NCBI GenBank assembly: GCA_021785795.1
Contig: JAJYEK010000090.1
Location: forward strand, 1-14,087
Reading direction: 5' to 3'
Length of the DNA stretch: 14,087 nt
Origin: Pseudomonadota bacterium
GTDB taxonomy: Bacteria; Pseudomonadota; Gammaproteobacteria; Acidiferrobacterales; UBA6901
Within the stretch, counting starts at the first letter, position 1, and each line of letters begins with the position of its first letter. Positions 1 through 6,544 of the stretch are shown piece by piece. The notes beneath the pieces were generated by a model. That model did no database searches, had not been told where the DNA came from, and saw nothing but the letters and a program-made list of their open reading frames with translations. Position numbers and translations under genes: made by a program.

Positions 1-69
1 CTGCCGGAAAACCGCAGCGACGTTGTGCTGCCTTCCCGCGCCCATGTCCCGGCGCTTTATCGAATCCGG

Positions 70-95
70 AAACCCGGCACGCGCGTGCCGGGTTT
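70..95. terminator. Perfect GC-rich palindrome, possible bidirectional terminator
   Basis: The 26 bases are a perfect inverted repeat: an AAACCCGGCACGC arm followed directly by its reverse complement. The GC core is flanked by A's on the left and T's on the right, so a transcript from either side would form a strong hairpin with a short U-rich end. The T run is only three bases, then ATCC, so termination efficiency is uncertain. It lies about 84 bp before the small gene starting at 179 and may close a gene to the left of the window. A protein-binding palindrome is the alternative. Confidence 0.4.
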
Positions 96-178
96 ATCCG
101 CGGGGGACGGATCATCCCCCACACGGGCCTTGGGCGCACGTATCCTCAACTGCAACTTATCAGCAAGGAGAATCCATT

Positions 179-415
179 ATGCGCATCCTGTTCGACACCC
201 TGGCCTACTACGCTACCTTACGCAAATCCGGCGTGCCGGAAGACCAGGCGCACGCGCTGACGCGCGCCCTGGAGGCGGCACTCTCGCAGGGAGTCGCCCG
301 GCGCGAGGACCTCGAGGCGCTTGCCTGCCGGATCGAGACGGCCTTCAGCGCGCTCGTGCGCGAGCTCGCCGCGGGCGCCGTCCCGGCCCTCCCCCGGATC
401 GCCGCAGCACCCTGA
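179..415 (+). CDS. Small DUF1640-like (coiled-coil) protein
   Basis: A 78-residue protein starting MRILFDTLAYYATLRKSGVP. I chose this ATG because AAGGAG lies 8-9 bases upstream and because the FDT-(x)-LRKSGVPEDQA-HAL pattern begins here. Longer in-frame starts upstream would run through the palindrome at 70-95. The N-terminal pattern (Phe-Asp-Thr, then a Leu-x-x-(S/A)-Gly-hydrophobic-Pro stretch, then an acidic/Ala-rich helix with an RREDLEAL segment at about 48-55) resembles DUF1640/CCDC90-type proteins, predicted coiled coils usually ending in a membrane helix. Here the C-terminus is Ala/Pro-rich with no clear membrane helix, so it is either a short version or a divergent relative. Function is not known for the bacterial family. 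No operon partner is visible on this strand. Confidence 0.6.
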   Translation: MRILFDTLAYYATLRKSGVPEDQAHALTRALEAALSQGVARREDLEALACRIETAFSALVRELAAGAVPALPRIAAAP

Positions 416-863
416 GCGCGGGGGTCTCGCAGGGCTCCGCACCCAAGGAAAACTGGAGGGCGGACACCTGGGCATCGATCGTGATATCTACCGGGGCGCC
501 GGCGGACGGCGGACCGCAGCGCCGGTGTGCGGAAGCGTCCGTCAGGATCCAGCGCGGGCTGGTCGCTGCGGCAACGACTCATGGCTCGCAGGAGGGGTCA
601 GTGACATCGGGGCGGCGCCGATCCGGCGGGGGATGGCGGTGGCGAAGGGCGTATACGGCGTGGCAGGCCGGGTGCGCGACGGGAATGCGGAAGGGGCGAC
701 GGCTCCTGACCGTCACGGACGGCACGGCTTAGGCGGGGCGCGCCGCTTCAGATCGCAACGATCGTCACCGCGATGGGACGCCCGGGTGATGGAAAGCGCC
801 ACTACTGGCGCCACGACTAAAGGAACCCGACGGTCACAGGCCCAGGCGTGAGATCGATGAGAG
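416..863. other. GC-rich stretch with no supported gene
   Basis: Several long open frames cross this stretch on both strands. They overlap each other, are dominated by Arg/Ala/Gly/Pro as expected for random GC-rich DNA, lack a good ribosome binding site, and match no family I recognise. I see no RNA gene, repeat or IS fragment here. Confidence 0.4.
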
Positions 864-1073
864 TCAGGTCCGGGCGCCCCGGGACTTTCGCGATCGTGAC
901 GGGACTGTACCGCGATTGCGGGGCGTCCGGGTCGACACCTTGCGCGGGGATCTCGCTGCACGCGGCTTCGGATGCTTGCGGTGATTGCGGTCGTTGAGCC
1001 AAGCCAGGGCCAATGCGACCACCGTGAACAGGCTCATGGTGATGAGTCCCGGGACGACGGCGATGTGGTTCAT
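864..1073 (-). CDS. Small membrane protein with a basic tail, unknown function
   Basis: A 69-residue protein starting MNHIAVVPGLITMSLFTVVA. The start is supported by GGGAG six bases before the ATG. One hydrophobic segment spans about residues 5-25 (VVPGLITMSLFTVVALALAWL). It is followed by NDRNHRKHPK and a strongly basic Arg/Lys/Ser/Pro-rich C-terminus of about 40 residues. This fits a single-pass inner-membrane protein with the basic tail in the cytoplasm. I do not recognise the family. The tail composition is partly what GC-rich DNA gives by chance, so the coding call rests mainly on the ribosome binding site plus the membrane segment. It stands alone, with no same-strand neighbour nearby. 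Confidence 0.4.
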   Translation of the reverse strand: MNHIAVVPGLITMSLFTVVALALAWLNDRNHRKHPKPRAARSPRKVSTRTPRNRGTVPSRSRKSRGART

Positions 1074-1640
1074 GGTGTTCTCCCAGCTTTCCGCGGCTCG
1101 GGGGGGAACCCGCCCCCTGGCCACACGATCTTGGATCAGCGGCACATCTGGCCGCTTCCTCCTGATACAGGGACCGGAAGATGATCCTGTTGCACCCCAT
1201 GACGGTCGGCAGGGTCATGGGCAAGGCTCCATCAGAGTGCCGAGCCAGTATACACGAGGATCGATTCCGGGTGTCCTGCTTCGCCCGGTTGGCCTAAAGG
1301 AATTCCGGCGGCCCGTTCCGGCATCCCCTTACGTGCGTCAGCCTCAAAGCGCTGTCGACTGAACCCCGTCAGCGTCGCCGGACTCAAGCCCGGTTCTGCC
1401 TAGGCGAATGGCGGCTTTGCGCAGCCGGAATCAGTGACCGGAATGGGCCGGAATGCGCACGAGGATACGCAGAGGGGAGTTGGGATGTCTTGTTGCATAC
1501 CCCGAAATATCACGACGCTATGGATTGAGATTATGACCAAGTACGCGCCCGGGTGCCCTTGTCGGTGCCGACATGGGCGTGCTCACTGGATTTTTGTTCA
1601 GCCTGATAGCGTTATCGAACGCACTGACCGTTACCGTCTA
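1074..1640. other. Intergenic stretch left of the insertion sequence
   Basis: No complete gene is supported here. Composition becomes less GC-rich from about 1490. At about 1579-1640 on the plus strand an open frame reads MGVLTGFLFSLIALSNALTV, a membrane-like segment. It has no start signal upstream, a stop just before about 1540, and ends at a TAA supplied by the left IS repeat. It may be the remnant of a gene broken by the IS. Confidence 0.35.
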
Positions 1641-1666
1641 TCTAGAAACAATGGTACTGACTTAAG
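1641..1666 (+). repeat. Left terminal inverted repeat of the IS
   Basis: Pairs with 3162-3187 in inverted orientation with two mismatches over 26 bases. The outer bases are TCTAGA and the inner bases CTTAAG. Confidence 0.85.
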
Positions 1667-1693
1667 GAATCTGTTCTCCGGTCAGGAGGAAGA

Positions 1694-1766
1694 GGGCTGA
1701 ACCCTCCTCGGTTATCATGACGGTGTCTGACGCCGTATCACGATAACCACAATGGAGGATCAGCCC
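1694..1766 (+). promoter_or_regulatory. Long imperfect stem-loop covering the transposase ribosome binding site
   Basis: GGGCTGA at 1694-1700 pairs with TCAGCCC at 1760-1766, CCTCC at 1703-1707 faces GGAGG at 1754-1758, and GGTTATC at 1710-1716 pairs with GATAACC at 1742-1748, with further pairing toward the loop (ACGG with CCGT). GGAGG is the ribosome binding site for the transposase ATG at 1769, so the folded transcript would hide it. A second AGGAGG at 1684-1689 could pair with the same CCTCCT at 1703-1708, giving an alternative fold. Hiding of transposase start signals on read-through transcripts is known for IS10 and IS50; applying that here is inference. Confidence 0.55.
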
Positions 1767-1768
1767 GG

Positions 1769-3166
1769 ATGCATCGTAACAAAAAGGAACACCTGTTGGC
1801 ACAGATTCAGCGTTTCCGCAGACGGTTTGCCCAGTCGGCTGGGGGCACTTTGATCCGGGTGATCCCGAAAGACGCCGTCCTGCGCTGGATCCGTGAGGAA
1901 GTGGGCCCGTATCGGGAGCGTCTCTATGGTCCCTTTCGGACCCTGGGGCTTTTTATCGAGCAGGTGCTCTCGCCCGATCACAGCTGCCAGGATGCCGTGG
2001 CACGGGGCTTGAGCGCCCGGGTGGCCCTGGGGGAGCCTCCCGCGCGCCTCGATACCGGGGGGTACTGTCGGGCCCGCGCCCGACTGCCGCTCGCGTTGCC
2101 CGCGCGCGCCGCACGCGAGGTGGGCGCTTCCTTGAGCCGCACCGCGCCCCAGGCCTGGCGCTGGCGGGGCTCAGGAGGTGAAACTCATCGACGGGACCAT
2201 GGTGTCGATGCCGGATACGCGGCCCAACCAGCACCGATTTCCGCAACCGTGCTCTCAGGCCCCGGGGTGTGGATTCCCGCTTGCCCGGCTCGTCGCGATC
2301 GTCTCGCTCAACTCGGGGGCAGTCCTTCAGTGGGCGTCGGACCCGGGGCGGGCAAGGGCACGGGCGAGATGGCACTCCTCTGGCGCCTGAAGGCCACATT
2401 TCGCCCGGCCGATGTCGTCATCGCCGATCGCTACTACACGAGCTATTTCCTGATCTCCGCCCTCCTGGCGCTCGGGGTGGATGTCGTGTTTCGTCAGCAT
2501 GGGGGCCGCTCCACGGACTTCCGCACCGGCACCCGCCTCGGTGCGCGCGATCACCTTGCGCGCTGGGAGCGCCCGGCTCGTCCGGCGTGGATGGACGAAG
2601 CCACCTACGCCGAAATGCCCGAGACCCTTTGCCTTCGCGAGGTGCGCATCGGGGGCTATACGCTGGTGAGCACCTTCACCTCGCCCCGGGAAGTACACAA
2701 GCAGGAGCTGCTCCGTCTCTACCGGAACCGCTGGCACCTGGAGCTTGACCTGCGCTCCATCAAGGCGGTGATGCAGATGGAGGTGCTGCGCTGCAAGACC
2801 CCGGAGATGGTGGAAAAAGAGATCGCCGTGCACTTCCTCGCCTACAACCTCGTGCGCACCGTCATGGCACGGGCTGCGGTGATGAGTGAGCAGTTGCCGC
2901 GACAGCTGAGCTTCAAGGGCACCTTGCAGCTGCTCAACACCTTCGAGACGAGTCTGCGGCACTGCCCGCGAGGAGCGCTTGAGGAGCGGACCGCGGAGTT
3001 GCTGCACGCAGTGGCCCAATGCCGGCTCGCCTACCGGCCCAACCGGGTGGAACCGCGCCTCGTCAAGCGACGACCGCACCGAACCCGGTGGCTGCAGGAG
3101 CCCCGACACGTCTGGCGTACCCGGCTGCGTCGAAAGCAGACGCAGCGGAGACGCCAATGCGCTTAA
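1769..3166 (+). pseudogene. IS4-family transposase with two compensating frameshifts
   Basis: The plus-strand frame runs 465 codons from an ATG preceded by GGAGG, but it is not the true protein throughout. The N-terminal region to about residue 134 (SPDHSCQDAVARGL, WRWRG) and the part from about residue 192 (AGKGTGEMALL) look family-like. In between, the familiar sequence VKLIDGTMVSMPDT...FPLARLVAIVSL sits in the next frame, from about 2172 to 2340. An extra base near 2166-2171 and a missing base near 2338-2341 explain this. The first catalytic Asp (codon 2190-2192) is therefore absent from the long frame. The second Asp (VIADRYY, residue 220) and the YREK signature (Tyr318, Arg321, Glu325, Lys332) remain in frame. 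The element is probably immobile unless supplied in trans. Two sequencing errors are the alternative. Confidence 0.8.
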
Positions 3167-3187
3167 GTCAGCACCATTGTATCTAGA
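3162..3187 (-). repeat. Right terminal inverted repeat of the IS
   Basis: Reverse complement of the left repeat with two mismatches. The TAA of the transposase at 3164-3166 is part of this repeat. Confidence 0.85.
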
Positions 3188-3204
3188 AACGCTCAAGCAC
3201 CATT

Positions 3205-3423
3205 TCACCTTATTATTCCTCCCCGAGCATCGTGAAGACCGGCAGTGGGCTCGAGGATCAGGCTGATGCGCAGCAGCAGCGTGCTCTTACCCGAGCCGCT
3301 CGGGCCGAGCAGGGCCATGAGCTCCCCGGCGTCCACTGAGAAGCTGATGTCCTGCAGGGCGGTTACCGCGAGCGTGCCGCTGCCGTAGATCTTGCTCAAC
3401 CCCCGTACGGTGAGCACTGCCAC
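3205..3423 (-). pseudogene. Truncated ABC-transporter ATPase (LolD/MacB/FtsE type), 5' part only
   Basis: The frame starts with GTG and encodes 72 residues. Residues 1-60 match the N-terminus of an export- or lipoprotein-type ABC ATPase: LTVRGLSKIYGSG, then ALQDISFSVDAGELMALLGP with Walker A GPSGSGKST at about 40-48, then LILEPTAG at about 57-64. Identity is lost right after EPTAG, and a stop follows 10 codons later. The Q-loop, ABC signature, Walker B and H-loop are missing, so the product cannot be a working ATPase. The IS begins about 18 bp beyond. The missing part is not found on the left side of the IS, which points to a deletion linked to the insertion. A family ATPase is usually about 220-240 residues. 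Confidence 0.75.
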
Positions 3424-3534
3424 TTCAGCCCCCGAGCGCGAGCGAGGGTGGCGTGCGGAACTGAACTACACGATCGCACCGCGGCGCAGGACCCGCAGGC
3501 GAACCAAAATAGGATAGGTTATTTTTTACGCGCC
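3424..3534. other. Short junction between the ABC fragment and moaA
   Basis: AT-rich near moaA (about 3507-3530) and GC-rich beyond, so composition changes within this stretch. On the minus strand a short frame reads RVLRRGAIV and stops at about 3466-3468, possibly the tail of a gene formerly upstream of the ABC ATPase, such as an efflux adaptor. This is too short to name. No convincing terminator is seen. Confidence 0.3.
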
Positions 3535-4557
3535 CTAACCGCCGGTAGCAGACATGAAGCGCACAATCTTCTGTGGCATCTCGCGGAACTCATGCCGCTC
3601 CGGTTTGAGATCAATTGCGGCCCGGATCGCCGCTACCAGCTCGGTATCGCAGGCACCCGCGCGCAGTAACGGCCGAAACTCGTACTTCTCGTTCTGTCCC
3701 AGACACATGTATAGTGTCCCGTCCACCGTCAAACGCACGCGATTGCAAGTAGCGCAAAAATGTTGCGAGATCGGCGTGATGAATCCGACGGAAAAATTTC
3801 CGTCCGGCGTTTGCAAATAGCGGGCGGGTCCACCGCCCGGCACAATGCCATCAACCAGATTAAAGCGCTGCTGCAATTGGTGCTTCCTCGGCTGTAGATC
3901 CAAGTATTGAGCGTTGCGGCCAGACTCGCCCACGGGCATCGTTTCAATCAGGCGCAATACAAAGCCATGGCCCATGCAAAACTCAACCATGCCGTCGATC
4001 TCGTCATCATTCACACCGGAAAGCGCCACCATATTGATCTTGATCGGCGCGAATCCGGCCTCTTTCGCCGCCATCAATCCAATGATGACACGGTCGAGAC
4101 AATCACGCCCGGTAATGCGGGCAAAACGCTCGTGCTTAAGTGAATCAAGACTCACATTGATGCGGGTGATGCCTGCCTCCCTGAGCGCCTCGGCATGCTT
4201 GCCGAGCTGCGTCGCATTAGTGGAAAGCGAAATATCCCGGATTCCGGGCAGGCGGTGCAGCCGCGTCGCCAGCTTCGCTAGGTTATGCCGTAGCAGCGGT
4301 TCGCCACCGGTAAGACGAATGCGGTTTATTCCCAGTCGCGCAAACACGAGAAGCAGGCGCTCAATCTCATCGAAGGTAAGCCAGTTTTCCCGTTCTTCGA
4401 AGTCATTAGATTTCTTCGGCAAACAATACATGCAGCGCAGGTCGCAACGGTCGGTAACCGAAAGACGCAGATATTCGATCCGTCGCCCAAAACGGTCGAC
4501 AAGGTTGGATTCAGGATTATTCATGCCGGCAGGCCTTTCAGACACGGGCTGCGGCAT
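3535..4557 (-). CDS. moaA: GTP 3',8-cyclase MoaA (molybdenum cofactor step 1)
   Basis: A radical-SAM enzyme that, with MoaC, turns GTP into cyclic pyranopterin monophosphate in the cytoplasm. The 340 residues fit the family. The N-terminal radical-SAM cluster motif is C38-x3-C42-x2-C45 (TDRCDLRCMYC), followed by RIRLTGGEPLLR at about 79-90. The C-terminal second 4Fe-4S site is C268-x2-C271-x13-C285, and the chain ends in the Gly-Gly tail (SATGG) needed for activity in characterised MoaA. Two starts are possible: ATG 4557, behind a GGGA-type site, or ATG 4524 (MNNPES), behind AAAGG. The family-conserved part begins at DRFGRRIEYLRLSVTDRC, so both contain it. It is the last gene of the minus-strand cassette and sits about 120 bp after tatA, a larger gap than the others. 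Intact. Confidence 0.95.
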   Translation of the reverse strand: MPQPVSERPAGMNNPESNLVDRFGRRIEYLRLSVTDRCDLRCMYCLPKKSNDFEERENWLTFDEIERLLLVFARLGINRIRLTGGEPLLRHNLAKLATRLHRLPGIRDISLSTNATQLGKHAEALREAGITRINVSLDSLKHERFARITGRDCLDRVIIGLMAAKEAGFAPIKINMVALSGVNDDEIDGMVEFCMGHGFVLRLIETMPVGESGRNAQYLDLQPRKHQLQQRFNLVDGIVPGGGPARYLQTPDGNFSVGFITPISQHFCATCNRVRLTVDGTLYMCLGQNEKYEFRPLLRAGACDTELVAAIRAAIDLKPERHEFREMPQKIVRFMSATGG

Positions 4558-4676
4558 CTTCCCATCCCTGCATCTGCACCTAGCTTACCCAGTTCCATAT
4601 TTTTCGGAAATACCCAACGTTGCTTGTCCAGGAATCGTCTTAACACGTTGTTGACTGCGCCTGTTGTCGCCGTAAG

Positions 4677-4874
4677 CTAATTCATTTTCCGGCACCCAGA
4701 TCTTCTGGAACCTTCTTCCAGATCAACGTCGGACGACTCCCCTCGCACGCAGTTCTGGAACGCCTCAATGGACGCACCGAGATCGCCGCCAAGACTCCGA
4801 AGCTTTTTGGTACCGAAAATCAGCAAAACAATTGCCAAGACAATCAGCCCATGCCAAATACTGAACTCACCCAT
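4677..4874 (-). CDS. tatA: Twin-arginine translocase subunit TatA
   Basis: A 65-residue TatA/TatE-type protein beginning [20 protein letters not shown]. It has one membrane helix (about 5-20), the FG hinge at 20-21, then the amphipathic helix [18 protein letters not shown] (23-40) and a short acidic tail. The ATG at 4874 has AGGAG about 8 bases upstream; the longer frame from 4910 is out of line with the family N-terminus. TatA forms the pore-like part of the Tat system that moves folded, cofactor-loaded proteins across the inner membrane. Its placement inside this operon fits the twin-arginine signal on the catalytic subunit. The usual IKGFK segment reads IEAFQ here, a mild divergence. No tatB or tatC is present, so it must work with the chromosomal TatBC. 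Confidence 0.9.
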   Translation of the reverse strand: MGEFSIWHGLIVLAIVLLIFGTKKLRSLGGDLGASIEAFQNCVRGESSDVDLEEGSRRSGCRKMN

Positions 4875-4938
4875 TTCAGGTTTCTCCTGACAGTTTTCAA
4901 AACATTTCACCGAAAGGCCGAAACGATACGCCCGAGAC

Positions 4939-5068
4939 CTATCGGATCCAGCGTTCGAGGGCTACTTTGTTGCCCGCATGCGCCTTGATCCAGCGCTCAC
5001 CCTTTGTGGTTTGCTCAGGCTTCCAAAACGGCGCCCGCATCAAACGCTGCATGCTGCACGCGCACCAT
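4939..5068 (-). pseudogene. moaE: moaE remnant: start and end of molybdopterin synthase large subunit joined out of frame
   Basis: The ATG at 5068 lies 4 bases after the moaD stop, with GGAGG in the moaD tail. It opens MVRVQHAAFDAGAVLEA and then stops at 5015-5017. This looks like the normal MoaE N-terminus (MIRVQ..FDxGAE). In another frame, from about 5040 down to the TAG at 4939-4941, the sequence reads RAPFWKPEQTTKGERWIKAH and ends ...ALERWIR. That matches the MoaE C-terminus, including the RAPFWK motif with its catalytic Lys. About 100 central codons are missing. The crossover sits in a GCGCCGTTTTGGAAG stretch that reads sensibly in both frames, suggesting deletion between short repeats. 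Normal MoaE is about 150 residues. Confidence 0.8.
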
Positions 5069-5072
5069 CGGA

Positions 5073-5327
5073 TCAGCCTCCCGTCATCGGAGGGAAAAAG
5101 GCGACCTCATCGCCGTCCGCCACCGTTGTCTCGGCGCTCGCCATCGCGCAGTTGACGGCGATCCGCACCTGTGCCGCGTCCCTAAGCACCTCGCCCCATG
5201 GCGCCCCGCGTTGTCTAAGTGCTGCAATCAGGCTGCGCACATCCTCTACTCCAGAAGGGAGTGCCAAGTGCTCCCGCGCCATGCCCAGGCGCTCACGCAA
5301 TTGAGCGAAGTAAAGTATCTGTACCAT
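5073..5327 (-). CDS. moaD: Molybdopterin synthase sulfur-carrier subunit MoaD
   Basis: An 84-residue ubiquitin-fold protein, MVQILYFAQLRERLG..., ending EVAFFPPMTGG. The C-terminal Gly-Gly is the residue pair that MoeB adenylates and that then carries the thiocarboxylate used to build the dithiolene of molybdopterin. I chose ATG 5327, with GGAG six bases upstream, over the in-frame GTG at 5339. The gene begins inside the 3' end of thiF/moeB (about 35-nt overlap), so translation is probably coupled. Its natural partner moaE follows at once but is broken, so this MoaD needs a MoaE from elsewhere. Length and the GG end match the family. Intact. Confidence 0.93.
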   Translation of the reverse strand: MVQILYFAQLRERLGMAREHLALPSGVEDVRSLIAALRQRGAPWGEVLRDAAQVRIAVNCAMASAETTVADGDEVAFFPPMTGG

Positions 5328-6072
5328 GGCGTTCTCCACAGGTCGAACATGAATCGTTGCGACGCAAGCGGATCCGACGGCTCACATATCCGAGACCATC
5401 AAAGATCACCATCTCGCTGTCGAGCCGTGCCGGCAGATTCAGTATCTGTTTCAACACCTCGAGTGCCTGCCAGCATCCAAGCAATCCCGCCATCGGGCCG
5501 AGAATACCGCCTTCGACACATCCCTGGGTCGTGTTGCGGTCCGGTATTTGGGGCCAAACGCATTGGTAACATGCCCCGCCGGGAACGAATGCAGCGAGTT
5601 CGCCGGTGAACCTCGATAGCGCCGCGGACACCAGAGGTTTGCAGGCCTGCACGCAGGCGGCGTTAACAAGATAGCGCGTCGGAAAATTGTCGCAGCCGTC
5701 GGCCACAAGATCGTAACAAGCCACGATTTCCGCGATGTTATCCGCACACAGGCGTGTATGCTCGGTAACGAGCACCCCGGGATTGTTTTCGTTGATACGC
5801 CGTGCGAGTCGCGCGGTCTTGGGCTTTCCGATATCGGTCGTGGTGTAAGCGATCTGACGATGCAGGTTGCTGAGCATAATCTTGTCGCCGTCCGCAACTC
5901 CCAACGTGCCCACGCCGGCAGCGGCGAGATAGCTCGCGAGCGGCACGCCCAATCCGCCCACACCGACCACGAGTACGCGCGCGTCGAGCAGCCGTTGCTG
6001 GCCTTCCGCACCGACCTCGTCGAGCAAGATCTGCCGCACGTAACGGATGAACTGCTCCTCAGTCAGCGCCAT
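5293..6072 (-). CDS. moeB: MoeB/ThiF-type adenylyltransferase for the sulfur-carrier protein
   Basis: An E1-like enzyme that uses ATP to adenylate the C-terminal Gly of MoaD. In order: LTEEQFIRYVRQILL at the N-terminus, a nucleotide-binding loop GVGGLG, the acidic and Arg-containing segment ADGDKIMLSNLHRQ, GKPKT, DGCDNFPTRY, and the two CxxC zinc pairs (CYQC and CSTC). About 259 residues from ATG 6072, normal for MoeB. An in-frame GTG at 6087, five bases after GGAGG, is an equally good start and adds five residues. Placement between moaC and moaD argues for MoeB rather than ThiF or HesA, but the fold alone does not separate them. The N-terminus overlaps the restored moaC end (stop at 6059-6061) by 14 nt, a normal operon overlap. 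Intact. Confidence 0.9.
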   Translation of the reverse strand: MALTEEQFIRYVRQILLDEVGAEGQQRLLDARVLVVGVGGLGVPLASYLAAAGVGTLGVADGDKIMLSNLHRQIAYTTTDIGKPKTARLARRINENNPGVLVTEHTRLCADNIAEIVACYDLVADGCDNFPTRYLVNAACVQACKPLVSAALSRFTGELAAFVPGGACYQCVWPQIPDRNTTQGCVEGGILGPMAGLLGCWQALEVLKQILNLPARLDSEMVIFDGLGYVSRRIRLRRNDSCSTCGERHGTDTLLRSIA

Positions 6073-6532
6073 GTCGCCACACCCCACTTTTGCCTCCCGT
6101 TTTCTCTAAAAAGGAGGGCTTCCGATCATCATTTTCAGGTCGACTGCCTTGCGCATATCGTAGGTCGTGAGCGCCGCCATCTCCACGCCTGTCTCGCCAG
6201 CGATCCGGCAGGTGGCGGAAACCCTCAGCATGCCGATCGCCGCATTGAACCCGATCTTAATGCTCGCTATTCTCCGCAATAGCGAATGACGTAACGGAAC
6301 CAGTTCGGCACAACGCCTGACCGCCTGAATACCGGCGATCTGCGCCACCGCCGGGACATCGCCTTTTGTGGCTCTCAGTCATAATCAAACACAATATCCC
6401 CAAACGCTTGCGCACCTGCGCCATCGCCGTGGCAGAGCGCACCATCACGGCTTTTCCTGATACGTTCGCCATACGCGTCTTGCCCGGTGTATCAAGATGG
6501 GCAAGACGGTTTACGGCCGCTGTGGTATTCAT
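6059..6532 (-). pseudogene. moaC: moaC (cyclic pyranopterin monophosphate synthase), frameshifted and degraded
   Basis: MoaC completes cyclic pyranopterin formation together with MoaA. Fragments in three frames line up with the whole protein. Codons from ATG 6532 (AAGG upstream) give ...KTRMANVSGKAVMVRSATAM and run to MTESHK. An extra base in the A run at 6364-6367 shifts the frame, then GDVPAVAQIAGIQAVRR...LVPLRHSL...TGVEMAALTTYDMRKAV...MMIG. A missing base in the run at 6108-6112 shifts it again, then LEKTGGKSGVW to the TGA at 6059-6061. Damage beyond the frameshifts: about 8 residues are gone between VEM and YDM, the second Glu of VEME is Ala, and PLCHP is PLRHS. The Asp and Lys of YDMxK and the His remain. 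This is a pseudogene even if the homopolymer indels were read errors. Confidence 0.85.
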
Positions 6533-6544
6533 CTGGCGACCTTC

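Larger units (their letters stand above)
1641..3187. mobile_element. IS4-family insertion sequence, about 1.55 kb
   Basis: A transposase reading frame is bounded by terminal inverted repeats. The left repeat at 1641-1666 and the right repeat at 3162-3187 match at 24 of 26 positions when one is reverse-complemented; both begin TCTAGA at the outer end and finish CTTAAG at the inner end. The encoded protein carries the IS4 Y-x2-R-x3-E-x6-K signature. The transposase stop codon lies inside the right repeat, and the left repeat places a stop in the incoming plus-strand frame. Flanking 10-12 bp on each side do not match, so no target duplication is visible. That argues for later deletion or rearrangement at one edge. 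Confidence 0.85.

Noticed and set aside
321..851. 176-codon plus-strand open frame in the left GC-rich region
   Set aside because: No ribosome binding site, Arg/Gly/Ala-dominated composition, overlap with the better-supported small gene at 179-415, and no family resemblance.
1247..1275. Possible minus-strand promoter (TATACT at 1247-1252) for the small gene at 864-1073
   Set aside because: The only -35-like match is 4 of 6 at a 19-base spacing and it lies about 175 bp from the start codon; too weak to call.
2327..3208. 293-codon minus-strand open frame opposite the transposase
   Set aside because: It is the antisense of the transposase, which has clear family motifs; the frame is rich in His/Leu/Arg with no recognisable domain, as expected of a shadow in GC-rich DNA.
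3505..3530. Rho-independent terminator after moaA
   Set aside because: The possible stem is made only of A and T pairs with no GC core, so it would not be stable.
4595..4620. Palindrome-like TATTT/AAATA arms between tatA and moaA as an operator
   Set aside because: The arms are only five A/T bases with an imperfect centre; such short matches are frequent by chance, and no known regulator site fits.
4875..4910. Longer tatA starting at 4910 ([12 protein letters not shown]...)
   Set aside because: The extra residues are unlike any TatA N-terminus, and the inner ATG at 4874 has AGGAG at proper spacing and begins the conserved MGEFSIWH.
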